64,000 nucleotides of DNA from Candidatus Pantoea deserta (GTDB lineage: Bacteria > Pseudomonadota > Gammaproteobacteria > Enterobacterales > Enterobacteriaceae). The position numbers and the translations under genes were made by a program. Position 1 is the stretch's first letter; each line of letters begins with the position of its first letter. Of this stretch, positions 50,578 through 59,508 are shown one piece after another. The stretch spans positions 1-64,000 of the forward strand of contig NZ_RMVG01000021.1 of assembly GCF_003813865.1 (NCBI RefSeq), given 5' to 3'. Below the pieces are notes generated by a model. The model searched no databases. It was not told where the DNA came from and saw nothing but the letters and a program-made list of their open reading frames with translations.

Positions 50578-50609
50578 GCCAGCGGCACCCTGTTTAAGGC
50601 ATAAAAAAA

Positions 50610-50630
50610 CCGGTCAGCGACCGGCTTTTA
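50610..50630. terminator. Bidirectional terminator between DUF1330 and KilAC genes
   Basis: CCGGTC and GACCGG enclose AGC; A-run on the left and CTTTTA on the right make it usable in both directions. Confidence 0.75.
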
Positions 50631-50642
50631 TCTCAGCGAGGT

Positions 50643-51350
50643 TCAGGCAGCGACGCCTTTGTGCTGCGTGGCGATATGCCCTGCCCACAGGCTGGCTACC
50701 CACTTCACCCCTTTAGCGGTAAAGCGCGCCTGCGAAAACGCATGCTGGTTTTCACCTGTGCCTGAGCGCAGCGTAAAGTAACCCGCCTGCATATGATGAT
50801 GCTGCGGCGTCAGCGTGCCTTTGTCGCGATACATGATGTTCCGCTCCAGCAGGAACTGACGGAAATCAGGTTCTTTAACCTTCAGCATCTTGCATAGCTG
50901 ACGGAAGCCGAGCGAGTCCGTGACCTCAACGAACCGATCGAAAAATTCCGCCTTTGGGGCGGAAAGCGCCAGCTGCTGTTCCGCCGCGCGACGCTGCTCG
51001 AACTGTTCGGCCCAGGCGCGCGCCGCTTCCGCAGGGTTAGTAAAGTCAGGCAGATGCGCCACTTTTTCCCGCTCCTGCCATTTGTCCAGCAGATCGGCGG
51101 TAAAACCCGGCGACAGGCGCGCCACGGCTAACAGCGAGTCGCGCTTGTTCAGGCAAAACTCCTGACGCATCTCTCCTTCATGCTCGTAAAGGTTGATCGT
51201 GACCGGCTGCGAAAGCCGCTGGGCGGTCTCCAGGCTCTTGATCAAACGTTTTACTTCACCGTGAGTGATGCCGATCAGTCGGGCAATTTCACGGCTGCTC
51301 ATCAGGACAGAAGCGTTGAGAGCAGAAAGATTTTCAGTAGAGAACATCAT
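50643..51350 (-). CDS. Phage antirepressor KilAC-domain protein
   Basis: A 235-residue protein with an N-terminal helix-turn-helix-like segment (LMSSREIARLIGITHGEVKR) and a C-terminal phage antirepressor KilAC domain (LCKMLKVKEPDFRQFLLERN, AGYFTLRSGTG and FTAKGVKWVASLW). Such proteins normally act in prophage induction. No other phage genes are in the neighbourhood, so it is a domesticated or orphan phage gene. Start 51350 has GAGGTG six bases upstream. Confidence 0.87.
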   Translation of the reverse strand: MMFSTENLSALNASVLMSSREIARLIGITHGEVKRLIKSLETAQRLSQPVTINLYEHEGEMRQEFCLNKRDSLLAVARLSPGFTADLLDKWQEREKVAHLPDFTNPAEAARAWAEQFEQRRAAEQQLALSAPKAEFFDRFVEVTDSLGFRQLCKMLKVKEPDFRQFLLERNIMYRDKGTLTPQHHHMQAGYFTLRSGTGENQHAFSQARFTAKGVKWVASLWAGHIATQHKGVAA

Positions 51351-51641
51351 CAGCGTCACCTCATGCAAACGTACCCAGCCGTTCGGGCTGTTGAATAAGT
51401 ATACAGGATACTGTTGTTATATCCAGTATTTTTTTTAAGCGTTTTCATAAGAACTCACCGCCTCGCCTGATTGCGCAACAGCCGCCGCGCTTGCTTAACC
51501 TGTGGCAGCGACCAGGCTTTACTCCATCCCCTGCGATTGTCTTTAACCCTGTCTCGCTGTCAGGGGAGACAGCCTACGCGGCGGAAGACGCTCCGCTCCC
51601 CGCCGCGCTAACCGGCATCGCCATCAAGAAAGGACGTTAAT

Positions 51642-52835
51642 ATGAGAGCACTGACTTATCATGGCCCGCATAAGGTTCGCGTTGAAACCGTTCCCGATCC
51701 CATTCTGCATGAGCCAGACGACATTATTTTGCGCGTAACGGCCACGGCTATCTGCGGCTCCGATCTGCACCTCTATCGCGGCAAAATTCCCGGCACCGAG
51801 CATGGCGAAATTTTTGGCCATGAGTTTATGGGCGAAGTGGTGGAAGCCGGCACAGCGGTAACAAACGTCGCCATCGGCGATCGCGTGGTGGTGCCTTTTG
51901 TCATCGCCTGTGGCGACTGTTTTTTCTGCCATCTGCATCAGTACGCCGCCTGTGAAAATACCAACAGTGGACGCGGCGCCATCCTGAATAAAAAAAGTAT
52001 TACGCCGCCCGCCGCGCTGTTCGGCTTCAGCAACCTTTACGGCGGCGTGCCTGGCGGACAGGCGGAGTATGTGCGCGTGCCGAAAGCCAACGTCGGGCCT
52101 TTTAAGGTGCCGCTGGCGCTGCCGGATGACAAAGTCTTGTTTCTGTCCGATATTCTGCCGACCGCCTGGCAGGCGGTGCAGAATGCCGGCCTGGAGAAGG
52201 GTTCCAGCGTCGCGATTTTCGGCGCAGGCCCGGTCGGGTTGCTGAGCGCCGCCTGCGCGCGTCTGGTCGGCGCGGAAGAGATTTTTATGATCGACCATAA
52301 CAACTACCGGCTGGCGTTCGCTCGCGAGCGTTACGGCGTCACGCCAATCAACTTCGATGACATCGACGATCCCGCCGACTGGATTATCGAGCACACCAAA
52401 AACCACCGCGGCGTCGATGCCGTTATCGATGCGGTCGGGTTCGAAGCCAAAGGCAGCCTGACCGAAACCGTGCTGAGCAACCTGAAGCTGGAAGGCAGCA
52501 GCGGCAAAGCGTTGCGTCAGTGTATTGCGGCGGTGCGACGCGGCGGCATTGTCAGCGTGCCGGGCGTCTATGCCGGTTTTATCCACGGTTTCCTTTTCGG
52601 CGACGCTTTCGACAAAGGGTTAACCTTTAAAATGGGCCAGACGCACGTACAGGCCTACCTGCCGCGTCTGCTGTCGCTGATCGAGCAGGGGCTGTTAACG
52701 CCTGAAGAGATTGTGACGCATCATATGCCGCTGGAAGATGCGGCGCACGGCTATGAGATTTTTGAGAAGCGCAAAGAGGATTGCCGCAAGGTTATTCTGG
52801 TGCCGGGCATGGCATCACAGCGCGCTGCCAGCTAA
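51642..52835 (+). CDS. Zinc-dependent alcohol dehydrogenase, formaldehyde dehydrogenase-like
   Basis: A 397-residue zinc MDR enzyme: [13 protein letters not shown] (catalytic zinc Cys), GHEFMGEVV (His-Glu), structural zinc set [15 protein letters not shown] with one Cys replaced by the HLHQ segment, Rossmann loop [11 protein letters not shown], and [13 protein letters not shown]. Length and pattern fit the glutathione-independent formaldehyde dehydrogenase group. Monocistronic, with a terminator after the stop. It is the second of three such enzymes in the window (others 8227, 62823). Substrate preference is not determinable. Confidence 0.88.
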   Translation: MRALTYHGPHKVRVETVPDPILHEPDDIILRVTATAICGSDLHLYRGKIPGTEHGEIFGHEFMGEVVEAGTAVTNVAIGDRVVVPFVIACGDCFFCHLHQYAACENTNSGRGAILNKKSITPPAALFGFSNLYGGVPGGQAEYVRVPKANVGPFKVPLALPDDKVLFLSDILPTAWQAVQNAGLEKGSSVAIFGAGPVGLLSAACARLVGAEEIFMIDHNNYRLAFARERYGVTPINFDDIDDPADWIIEHTKNHRGVDAVIDAVGFEAKGSLTETVLSNLKLEGSSGKALRQCIAAVRRGGIVSVPGVYAGFIHGFLFGDAFDKGLTFKMGQTHVQAYLPRLLSLIEQGLLTPEEIVTHHMPLEDAAHGYEIFEKRKEDCRKVILVPGMASQRAAS

Positions 52836-52844
52836 AACGGCCGC

Positions 52845-52867
52845 ACGGGCTGCCTCAGGCAGCCCGT
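52845..52867. terminator. Terminator after dehydrogenase gene
   Basis: ACGGGCTGCC and GGCAGCCCGT form a perfect 10-bp stem around TCA, between two convergent genes. Confidence 0.65.
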
Positions 52868-52873
52868 CAATGT

Positions 52874-53221
52874 TTAACGCACCGTATCTTCATCCTGGTC
52901 GTTCAGCTCAGAGAGGGAGATCTCGCGCGATGGCGCGTTATCCAGCCGGTCGCCATACTCGCCCCGCACATCCGGCAGGCTGGTAAACTGCCCGTCGACA
53001 AATAAAAAACTCAGATGCTGCGCCACCTCCTGAAGCATCTCATCAGCCTCGTTTTCCGAGGTGCCTTTGGCATCTTTGCCGTCAAGCTGCCAGCGCAGCT
53101 TGCCGCCAACCTGTTCTGCGCCGCCAATATCGACCACATGGCCGTCAATATTTTCCACCAGCAGGCGGGACTGGCAGTAGTAGAGTAAATAAGGCATCAG
53201 GTCACGTTTATTTTCAGGCAT
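52874..53221 (-). CDS. Conserved hypothetical acidic protein
   Basis: A 115-residue soluble protein, acidic at the C-terminus (SREISLSELNDQDEDTVR). The middle reads VDIGGAEQVGGKLRWQLDGK and LQEVAQHLSFLFVDGQFTSL. CAGGAGAAT precedes the ATG. No family recognised. The small membrane protein gene lies 30 bp upstream on the same strand, so cotranscription is possible. Confidence 0.6.
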   Translation of the reverse strand: MPENKRDLMPYLLYYCQSRLLVENIDGHVVDIGGAEQVGGKLRWQLDGKDAKGTSENEADEMLQEVAQHLSFLFVDGQFTSLPDVRGEYGDRLDNAPSREISLSELNDQDEDTVR

Positions 53222-53251
53222 AGATTCTCCTGCGGCAGAATATATCTGCTG

Positions 53252-53425
53252 TTAAAAATGGAAATAATAACGTAGCGCATAGATCGCCCAGTAAATAGCG
53301 TTAGCGGCCAGATAAGCCCAGCATCCCCAGTAAGCGACGGGTTCACGTTTGGTGCGGAGTTTGGGCAGAAAGGCGAGCAGATAGCCCGCAGAGGCGATAA
53401 GCGAAACGAAATAGAAAAACTTCAT
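53252..53425 (-). CDS. Small two-helix membrane protein (57 residues)
   Basis: A 57-residue protein too short for standard ORF lists. A strong ribosome-binding site, AAGGAGGG, lies six bases before ATG 53425. It has two hydrophobic helices, FYFVSLIASAGYLLAFLP and WAYLAANAIYWAIYALRYY, joined by a basic turn KLRTKREP. The family is not recognised. The quality of the ribosome-binding site and the transmembrane pattern support reality. It precedes the acidic hypothetical gene by 30 bp. Confidence 0.65.
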   Translation of the reverse strand: MKFFYFVSLIASAGYLLAFLPKLRTKREPVAYWGCWAYLAANAIYWAIYALRYYFHF

Positions 53426-53665
53426 CTTCCCTCCTTAAAGTCATTTATTTACTAGAAGGATAGACAGTTTTTGCAGAGTATTCGCATCAGAGAAAATAAA
53501 TACACAGGCGACAGGGTGTCGCGTTACGCTTAAATAATCACGTCCTGCTGGCGCGACTGACGGGCGACGACGATTTCATTTTGATGAAAAGGTTAATCCA
53601 GTCGTTAAGGATAAACGCCGTCGCCTTTTTGCAGCAAAAAACGCTTCGGCCTTTACGCCGTATTA

Positions 53666-53686
53666 AAACGCTGCCGCGCAGCGTTT
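53666..53686 (-). terminator. Hairpin after lipoprotein gene
   Basis: AAACGCTGC and GCAGCGTTT form a perfect 9-bp stem around CGC, followed on the reverse strand by TTTTAATA, 17 bases beyond the lipoprotein stop. Confidence 0.6.
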
Positions 53687-53702
53687 CTGTTTCGGCGTGA
53701 CG

Positions 53703-54389
53703 TCAGGAGGCTTTTTTCAGCAGACGCGGCAGCTGGTTATCCAGCTCCAGCAGGCAGGCATCCATCATTTTTTCCGTTTCCTGCGTCACTTTCTGATAAT
53801 TATTGGCCTTCCAGTCTGCTAATGGCGCGGTTTTTGCTGCTGGCGCGCAGTCGGCCATCGTAAAGGCGCTAAAGACGTTGCCGCCTTCCGGGCGCTTATA
53901 GAAGATAACGCGGTAAGAGAGATCGTAATTGCTGTTGGCGGTAGAGAGATCGCTGTAGACCAGCGACCAGTGCGATGCGCCGATGATCAGGGTATCCTGA
54001 TAGACGTAACTTCCCCCCTGTTTGTTCAGGTATTCAGCGATTTTCGCCTCCGCCCTGGGTGCGAAATAGCGGCTGGTCGGCTCAGACAAGGCATCAACCT
54101 TCGTGCCCCGATAACCCTTTTTATCAAACATATCGCTGCTTATACTGGCACCGCCCAGCAGGACGCCGACCGCGGTCAGGCCCGCTACGACACCCGTCGA
54201 GGCCGGTCCGACGACGCGCAGATGATCGTCGGCATAGTGATTGCCGTTCATATCTGGCTGCGCCAGCGTCGTCAGGACTTCCAGCCGACTGCCTTCAGCG
54301 CCTGTTACTACCGTGGGTTTCTTACCGCCTGCGCATCCTGCAAGCAGCGTGACAGACAGCGCGCCAGCCGCAATAACATTTATTTTCAC
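53703..54389 (-). CDS. Predicted lipoprotein of unknown function
   Basis: From GTG 54389 the protein is 228 residues with a lipoprotein signal (INVIAAGALSVTLLAGC; lipobox LLAGC). AAGGAACAACTC precedes the GTG, and an upstream in-frame ATG at 54461 would place 24 residues before the signal peptide. The mature part has a glycine-rich hydrophobic patch (VVAGLTAVGVLLGG) and conserved-looking blocks around TLIIGASHWSLVYSD and FTMADCAPAA. Function unknown; outer-membrane or periplasmic attachment is predicted by the +2 Ala. Confidence 0.72.
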   Translation of the reverse strand: MKINVIAAGALSVTLLAGCAGGKKPTVVTGAEGSRLEVLTTLAQPDMNGNHYADDHLRVVGPASTGVVAGLTAVGVLLGGASISSDMFDKKGYRGTKVDALSEPTSRYFAPRAEAKIAEYLNKQGGSYVYQDTLIIGASHWSLVYSDLSTANSNYDLSYRVIFYKRPEGGNVFSAFTMADCAPAAKTAPLADWKANNYQKVTQETEKMMDACLLELDNQLPRLLKKAS

Positions 54390-54554
54390 GAGTTGTTCCT
54401 TTTTAACATCCCTGACAATCCTGTGCCGTGGCTGACATACAGCGCATACGGCGCAGGACAACCTTCCCTTATTAACGGTCTCAAACCGCTAAGCTTTAGT
54501 TATCTGTCTGATTTACTCACAAGAAGGCTATGCTTAACAGCGGAGGTGACAACT

Positions 54555-55232
54555 ATGTGTGGACGCTTTGCGCAATACCGCAGCCGGGACGACTATTTTG
54601 ACGCCCTCGGCATTGACGATGACGAGCTGATTTACGATCCCCAGCCCGTGGGGCGTTATAACGTCGCGCCCGGTACCCGCGTGCTGTTGCTGAATATGCG
54701 CGATGAGCATTTACACCTCGATCCGGTATTCTGGGGCTATGGACCCGAATGGTGGCACAAACAGCCGTTGATTAACGCGCGCAGTGAAACCGCGCCTACC
54801 GGCCGGATGTTCAAACCGCTGTGGCATCATGGCCGCGCCGTTGTTCCGGCAGACGGCTGGTTCGAATGGAAAAAAGAGGGATCGCGCAAACAGCCCTACT
54901 TTATCTATCACCAGCATGGCGAGCCGCTGTTCTTCGCGGCAATCGGCAAGGCGCCCTTCGATAAAGAGCACGGCCACGAAGGCTTTGTTATTGTCACCTC
55001 CGCCAGCAATAAAGGCATGGTGGACATTCACGACCGCCGTCCGCTGGTGCTGCGCGCCGATGCGGTAGAGGAGTGGCTGAGCGCGGAAACCTCGCCGGAG
55101 CGGGCGCAAAAACTTACCGAACAGGCGGCCCTGCCTGAAAGCGCCTTCCGCTGGCATCCGGTGACGAAGAAAGTCGGCAACATTCATAATCAGGGTGAAG
55201 AGATGATTCAGGAGACGGCGGAAACCAGCTAG
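54555..55232 (+). CDS. yedK: SRAP domain protein (YedK/HMCES-like) abasic-site sensor
   Basis: A 225-residue SRAP protein. After Met removal, Cys2 (MCGRFAQY) forms a thiazolidine crosslink with abasic sites in single-stranded DNA, protecting them. NVAPGT, NARSETA (catalytic Glu), PADGWFEWKK and DIHDRRPLVL with the active-site His are present. ATG 54555 is preceded by GGAGGTGAC. It is the YedK/HMCES family and is monocistronic here, divergent from the lipoprotein. A much longer in-frame start at 53970 is rejected because Cys2 must be N-terminal. Confidence 0.93.
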   Translation: MCGRFAQYRSRDDYFDALGIDDDELIYDPQPVGRYNVAPGTRVLLLNMRDEHLHLDPVFWGYGPEWWHKQPLINARSETAPTGRMFKPLWHHGRAVVPADGWFEWKKEGSRKQPYFIYHQHGEPLFFAAIGKAPFDKEHGHEGFVIVTSASNKGMVDIHDRRPLVLRADAVEEWLSAETSPERAQKLTEQAALPESAFRWHPVTKKVGNIHNQGEEMIQETAETS

Positions 55233-55327
55233 TCCAGCGCGGCTGCCGTGGGGAATTCGCAGCTTGCAAAACGGGACGGGGAAAAAAGATTGCAGTAAAC
55301 TTCTTCCTTCTTTTTCAACAGCAGTGA

Positions 55328-56725
55328 ATGACAGTGAACAACGAAGCGCACTCCTCGGTCAATGTTCCTCAGTCCATCCCGGCACGCAACCGCATGTTCC
55401 GGGCGTTGCTTAACCGCGATAAAACGCCCGTTGCGGTGCTTATCTCCGCCGCCCTGGTAGGCGTGCTTGTCGGGCTGGTGGGCAGCGCCTTTGCCAAAGC
55501 GGTCAGCTGGGTTCAGCATCTCCGTTTCGCCTGGGCCAGTCCAACGCTCTACTCAGGCTGGACGCTCTACGCGCTCGCCTTTCTGCTCTCCGCGCTGCTG
55601 GCGATGGCAGGCTACTTCCTGGTTCGCCACTTTGCGCCCGAAGCCGCCGGCTCCGGCATCCCTGAAATCGAGGGGGCGCTGGAAGAGCTGCGTCCGGTGC
55701 GCTGGTGGCGCGTGATCCCTGTGAAGTTTTTCGGCGGTATGGGCACGCTTGGCGCAGGTATGGTGCTGGGGCGCGAAGGACCGACGGTGCAGCTTGGCGG
55801 CAATATCGGCCGTATGGTGCTCGACCTGCTGCGTATCCGCAGCGACGAAGCTCGCCACTCGCTGCTGGCGACCGGCGCGGCTGCGGGTCTGGCCGCCGCG
55901 TTCAACGCGCCGCTGGCCGGTATCCTGTTTATCATTGAAGAGATGCGTCCGCAGTTCCGCTATAACCTCATCTCGATTAAGGCCGTGTTTACCGGCGTGA
56001 TTATGGCGAGCATCGTGTTTCGTCTGGTGAACGGGGCTAGTCCGGTAATTTCAGTCGGCAAACTGGCGGATGCGCCGGTGCAGACGCTCTGGCTCTATCT
56101 GGTGCTGGGCATGCTGTTTGGCATGGTGGGCGTGCTGTTTAATCGCCTGATTTTTCTCTGTCAGGATGCCTTTGCGCGTCTCTACGCCGGTCGTCTCTGG
56201 CGAGCGGTTGCCACTGGCGGCGTGCTGGGCGGCGGCTGCGGCGTGCTGGCGCTGTGGTTCGCGCCTGGCACCGGCGGCGGCTTTGAGCTGATCCCTCAGG
56301 CGGCGGGCGGCCAGTTTACCTTTGGCGCGCTGCTGATAATCTTCGCTATCCGGCTGGTTACCACTCTGCTCTGTTTTAGTTCCGGCGCGCCGGGCGGCAT
56401 TTTTGCGCCGATGCTGGCGCTGGGCACGCTGCTCGGCACCGCCTATGGCGTGCTGATGGCCGATCTCTTTCCGCTCTATCACCTGCAACCGGCAACCTTC
56501 GCTATCGCAGGTATGGGCGCGCTGCTTGCCGCATCGGTGCGCGCGCCGCTGACCGGCATTGTGCTGGTGCTGGAGATGACCGATAACTATCAGCTGATCC
56601 TGCCGATGATCGTTACCGGCCTGGGCGCGACGCTGCTGGCGCAGTTTCTCGGCGGCAAGCCGCTCTACTCTTCTATTCTGGCAAGAACCCTGGCGCGTCA
56701 GCAGGCAGAGAGCGGCAAGCCCTAA
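55328..56725 (+). CDS. clcA: ClcA H+/Cl- exchange transporter
   Basis: A 465-residue CLC antiporter exchanging two chloride for one proton, used in extreme-acid resistance. Selectivity motifs are [18 protein letters not shown] with gating Glu150, and [18 protein letters not shown] holds the second proton-transfer Glu. Length and start fit E. coli ClcA. It overlaps the oxidase subunit II gene by 4 bp, convergently. Confidence 0.95.
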   Translation: MTVNNEAHSSVNVPQSIPARNRMFRALLNRDKTPVAVLISAALVGVLVGLVGSAFAKAVSWVQHLRFAWASPTLYSGWTLYALAFLLSALLAMAGYFLVRHFAPEAAGSGIPEIEGALEELRPVRWWRVIPVKFFGGMGTLGAGMVLGREGPTVQLGGNIGRMVLDLLRIRSDEARHSLLATGAAAGLAAAFNAPLAGILFIIEEMRPQFRYNLISIKAVFTGVIMASIVFRLVNGASPVISVGKLADAPVQTLWLYLVLGMLFGMVGVLFNRLIFLCQDAFARLYAGRLWRAVATGGVLGGGCGVLALWFAPGTGGGFELIPQAAGGQFTFGALLIIFAIRLVTTLLCFSSGAPGGIFAPMLALGTLLGTAYGVLMADLFPLYHLQPATFAIAGMGALLAASVRAPLTGIVLVLEMTDNYQLILPMIVTGLGATLLAQFLGGKPLYSSILARTLARQQAESGKP

Positions 56726-57666
56726 CGCACCTTGCCGCGAAAGACCCAGAAGGCCCAGCTGTGATAGAGCAGCGTGAGCGGCATAATGATAGCGGCGCCG
56801 ATCAGCACAAAGCGCTGCGTCACCGCTGACGCGGCGCTGCGCTGCAAATCCTGCTGATAGGGGATCAGCCAGGGATAGAAACCGCAGGCGACACCGGCAA
56901 ACACGGCGCTGATTAACCCCAGCGTTAGCGCCAGTTGCCAGGTGGCGCGACCGCGCCACAGAGCCAGCAGCTGGGCAAGCCAGAGCGTAAAGATAAGCGA
57001 GATGGCCACTTTTCCCGGCCAGCGCTGCCAGCTGGTCATCCAGATGTCGCGATTAAGCAGCAGAACCGAGAGAAAGATCACCAGCGACAGCACCCAGCAG
57101 AGCCAGGCCAACGCGCTGGCCTGGTCATCAACGTCCTCGCCGATCCGCCAGCGGATCCAGCAGCAGCCGAGCAGCAGATAGATCACCACCAGCCCCAGGC
57201 CGCACAGCAGCGGCGTCAGAGTAAAGCCCGTTTCCAGCCCCCGCTGCGGCTCCGCGCTGAACACCACGCCCGCGCACCATCCCTGAAGAAAGGCGGCCAG
57301 CAGTGAACTGGCGCACATCAGCCGATCCAGCCAGTGACGAAAGGCTTCCTGCGCCTGCGCGCGATACTCCAGCGCCAGCCCGCGTAGAAACAGCGCCAGC
57401 ACCATAGCGAAAACCGGCCCGCACAGAGTGTTGAACAGCATGCTATAGACGGGAGGAAAAAGCGCAAACATGCCGCCGGCCAGCAGCACCAGCCAGGTTT
57501 CATTGGCGTCCCAGATGGGCAGAATGCTGTCTACCATTCTTTTACGCTGCGACTCCTGATGAAACAGGAGAAAAAGCATACCCACGCCAAGGTCGGTGCC
57601 ATCAAGCAGCACATAGATCAGCATTGAAAGCAGCAGCGCCAGCGCGGCGAAATCGGCGATAGTCAT
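56722..57666 (-). CDS. cioB: Cytochrome bd-type (cyanide-insensitive) oxidase subunit II
   Basis: A 314-residue membrane protein homologous to CydB/Cio[21 protein letters not shown] at the N-terminus and [20 protein letters not shown] are family signatures, with about eight membrane helices. CydB pairs with subunit I to reduce oxygen with quinol. Start overlaps the stop of subunit I by 4 bp (ATGA). It is the last gene of the molybdoenzyme-DUF1641-oxidase operon. The absence of cydX is notable but usual for CIO-type oxidases. Confidence 0.92.
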   Translation of the reverse strand: MTIADFAALALLLSMLIYVLLDGTDLGVGMLFLLFHQESQRKRMVDSILPIWDANETWLVLLAGGMFALFPPVYSMLFNTLCGPVFAMVLALFLRGLALEYRAQAQEAFRHWLDRLMCASSLLAAFLQGWCAGVVFSAEPQRGLETGFTLTPLLCGLGLVVIYLLLGCCWIRWRIGEDVDDQASALAWLCWVLSLVIFLSVLLLNRDIWMTSWQRWPGKVAISLIFTLWLAQLLALWRGRATWQLALTLGLISAVFAGVACGFYPWLIPYQQDLQRSAASAVTQRFVLIGAAIIMPLTLLYHSWAFWVFRGKVR

Positions 57667-59030
57667 GGCGACGTCCTGATCTCTTGCGTGACAACGTCAT
57701 TTCCTGGCTGCAAGGGCGAACTCACCAGACGCAGCAGATAGCGCAGACCCAGCGCGAAACTCAGCGCGTATACCACCACTATGGCTGCAAGAATGGTCAC
57801 GGTTGTTGAGAAAGACAGCGCCGAAATACTGTCTGAGGTGCGCAACATGCCGTACACCGTCCAGGGCTGGCGGCCAATTTCGGTCACCATCCAGCCGGAG
57901 AGCATGGCGATAAATCCGGCGGGCGACAGCCATACCAGCATCTTTAGCAGACGAGGCGACGTGGTGAGCCTGCCTCGCCAGTGCTGCACGTTAGCCACCA
58001 GGCTGGCGAGGAGCATCACCATTCCCAGCCCCACCATCAGCCGAAAAGCGAAAAATACCGGCGCGACCGGCGGAAGGGTTTGTGCATCAAACTCGCTCAG
58101 ACTTTTGATATGGCCGGAAAGGTTATGACGCAGATAGAGCGACGCGATATTGGGAATGGCCACCTCCAGCCGGTTGCGCTGCGCCTGTTGATCGGGCAAG
58201 GCAAAGAGCCGCAGCGGCTCGCCCCTGTCAGCCGCAGGCTGATGCCAGCTGCCTTCGATCGCCGCCAGCTTGGCGGGCTGATGCGCCAGGGTATTCTCGC
58301 CATGCAGATCGCCCACCACGACCTGCAAAGGCACCGCGACCAGGGTAAAGCTGAGCGCGGCGGTGAGCATACGCCGCGCGGCCTGCTCCTGAACGTTAAG
58401 CAACAGGCGACGCGCCGCCACGCCTGCCATCATAAACGCCACGGCAATGAATGAGGCGAGCAGCATATGGCTGAAGCGCCAGGGAAATGACGGCGCGGAG
58501 AGCACCATCGTCCAGCCCTCTGGTAAAAACCGCCCGCTCTCATCACGGATAAAACCGCTCGGCGTCTGGAGCCAGGAGTTGGCAGCCAGGATCCAGAACG
58601 CGCTCAGCAGCGCGCCCAGCGTCACAAAGCAGGTCACGATAAAATGAATGCCCGGTCTGATTTTACCCATGCCAAACAGCATCACGCCGGTCAGCCCCGA
58701 CTCCAGAAAAAAGGCCACCAGCACTTCATAAAACAGCAGCGGGCCGATTACGCCGCCGACCTTTTGCGACAGCCCCGACCAGTGCGTGCCGAACTGCACT
58801 TCCATAATGACGCCGGAGACCGCGCCGATCGCCACCGTCAGGGCAAACACCTTTAGCCAGAAGTGCAGCGCCTCGCGCGCGCCTGGCTGTTTGCCCCACA
58901 GCCAGCGCGCTTCAAACCACAGCAAAAAGGGCGACAGTCCGAGCGTCAGCGCCGCCAGGGTAATATGCATCCCCATCGTCAGCGCAAACTGCCCGCGCGA
59001 CAGCAGCAGCACCCACTCAGCGTCACTCAT
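57663..59030 (-). CDS. cioA: Cytochrome bd-type (cyanide-insensitive) oxidase subunit I
   Basis: A 455-residue CydA-like subunit. MSDAEWVLLLSRGQFALTMG at the start carries the first haem-proximal region (heme b595 ligand His21), VQFGTHWSGLSQKVGG the next, and GWMVTEIGRQPWTVYGMLRT is the conserved quinol/haem motif. The quinol-binding Q-loop is short, which is characteristic of the CIO group rather than E. coli CydA. ATG 59030 overlaps the DUF1641 stop by 8 bp; a longer frame from 59147 runs into that gene. Quinol oxidation and oxygen reduction at the inner membrane are expected. Confidence 0.92.
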   Translation of the reverse strand: MSDAEWVLLLSRGQFALTMGMHITLAALTLGLSPFLLWFEARWLWGKQPGAREALHFWLKVFALTVAIGAVSGVIMEVQFGTHWSGLSQKVGGVIGPLLFYEVLVAFFLESGLTGVMLFGMGKIRPGIHFIVTCFVTLGALLSAFWILAANSWLQTPSGFIRDESGRFLPEGWTMVLSAPSFPWRFSHMLLASFIAVAFMMAGVAARRLLLNVQEQAARRMLTAALSFTLVAVPLQVVVGDLHGENTLAHQPAKLAAIEGSWHQPAADRGEPLRLFALPDQQAQRNRLEVAIPNIASLYLRHNLSGHIKSLSEFDAQTLPPVAPVFFAFRLMVGLGMVMLLASLVANVQHWRGRLTTSPRLLKMLVWLSPAGFIAMLSGWMVTEIGRQPWTVYGMLRTSDSISALSFSTTVTILAAIVVVYALSFALGLRYLLRLVSSPLQPGNDVVTQEIRTSP

Positions 59031-59508
59031 TGCTCGGTTTTCCGCTGTAACGGGTAATCGGCTTCTCCTCCTCGCGCTGCATGCCTGCGGAAAACGCCTC
59101 CAGCGCGGCGAACAGCGGCCGCAGTCCCTGCCATAATTTTTCGTCATTCAACAGATGCAGCACGCCGCGGATGCCGGGCGCGGCATGCTCCTGCTGCGTG
59201 GCGTCGCTGGCGGGCTTCATCGCCAGGGCGGCATCGCGCAGCGCCAGCAGAATATGATTAAGCCGTTCCGGCGGAATGGTACTCAGCGTCATCATGATCA
59301 GGGAGAGATTCTGGATCGCGCTCTGCGTTCCCGGTCGGTTCAGCCCGGCTACCAGAATCTTGCCAATATCGTTGTTGGCTTTGATGGCGTCATTTGCCAG
59401 ACGCAAAAAACCGTGCTGGTGCAGATTCTCCACCAGTTCATCCATCGCCTCCTGGGCGGTGGCTTCGGTGCGCGTCGGCGGTACGGTATAGGAGAGTCGT
59501 TCTGCCAT
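59023..59508 (-). CDS. DUF1641 family protein associated with formate dehydrogenase-like enzyme
   Basis: A 161-residue DUF1641 protein (MDELVENLHQHGFLRLANDA, GIRGVLHLLNDEKLWQGLRP). DUF1641 proteins such as Bacillus YrhD/YjgD are encoded next to YrhE/YjgC formate-dehydrogenase-like molybdoenzymes, and their function is unknown. Here the gene starts at 59508, one base after the molybdoenzyme's stop begins, and overlaps subunit I by 8 bp, so all are cotranscribed. A link between the molybdoenzyme and quinol oxidase is an attractive inference. Confidence 0.88.
   Translation of the reverse strand: MAERLSYTVPPTRTEATAQEAMDELVENLHQHGFLRLANDAIKANNDIGKILVAGLNRPGTQSAIQNLSLIMMTLSTIPPERLNHILLALRDAALAMKPASDATQQEHAAPGIRGVLHLLNDEKLWQGLRPLFAALEAFSAGMQREEEKPITRYSGKPSNE

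Noticed and set aside
56051..56959. 302-residue reverse frame
   Set aside because: Overlaps clcA antisense and is Gln/Arg/His-rich without any fold signature.
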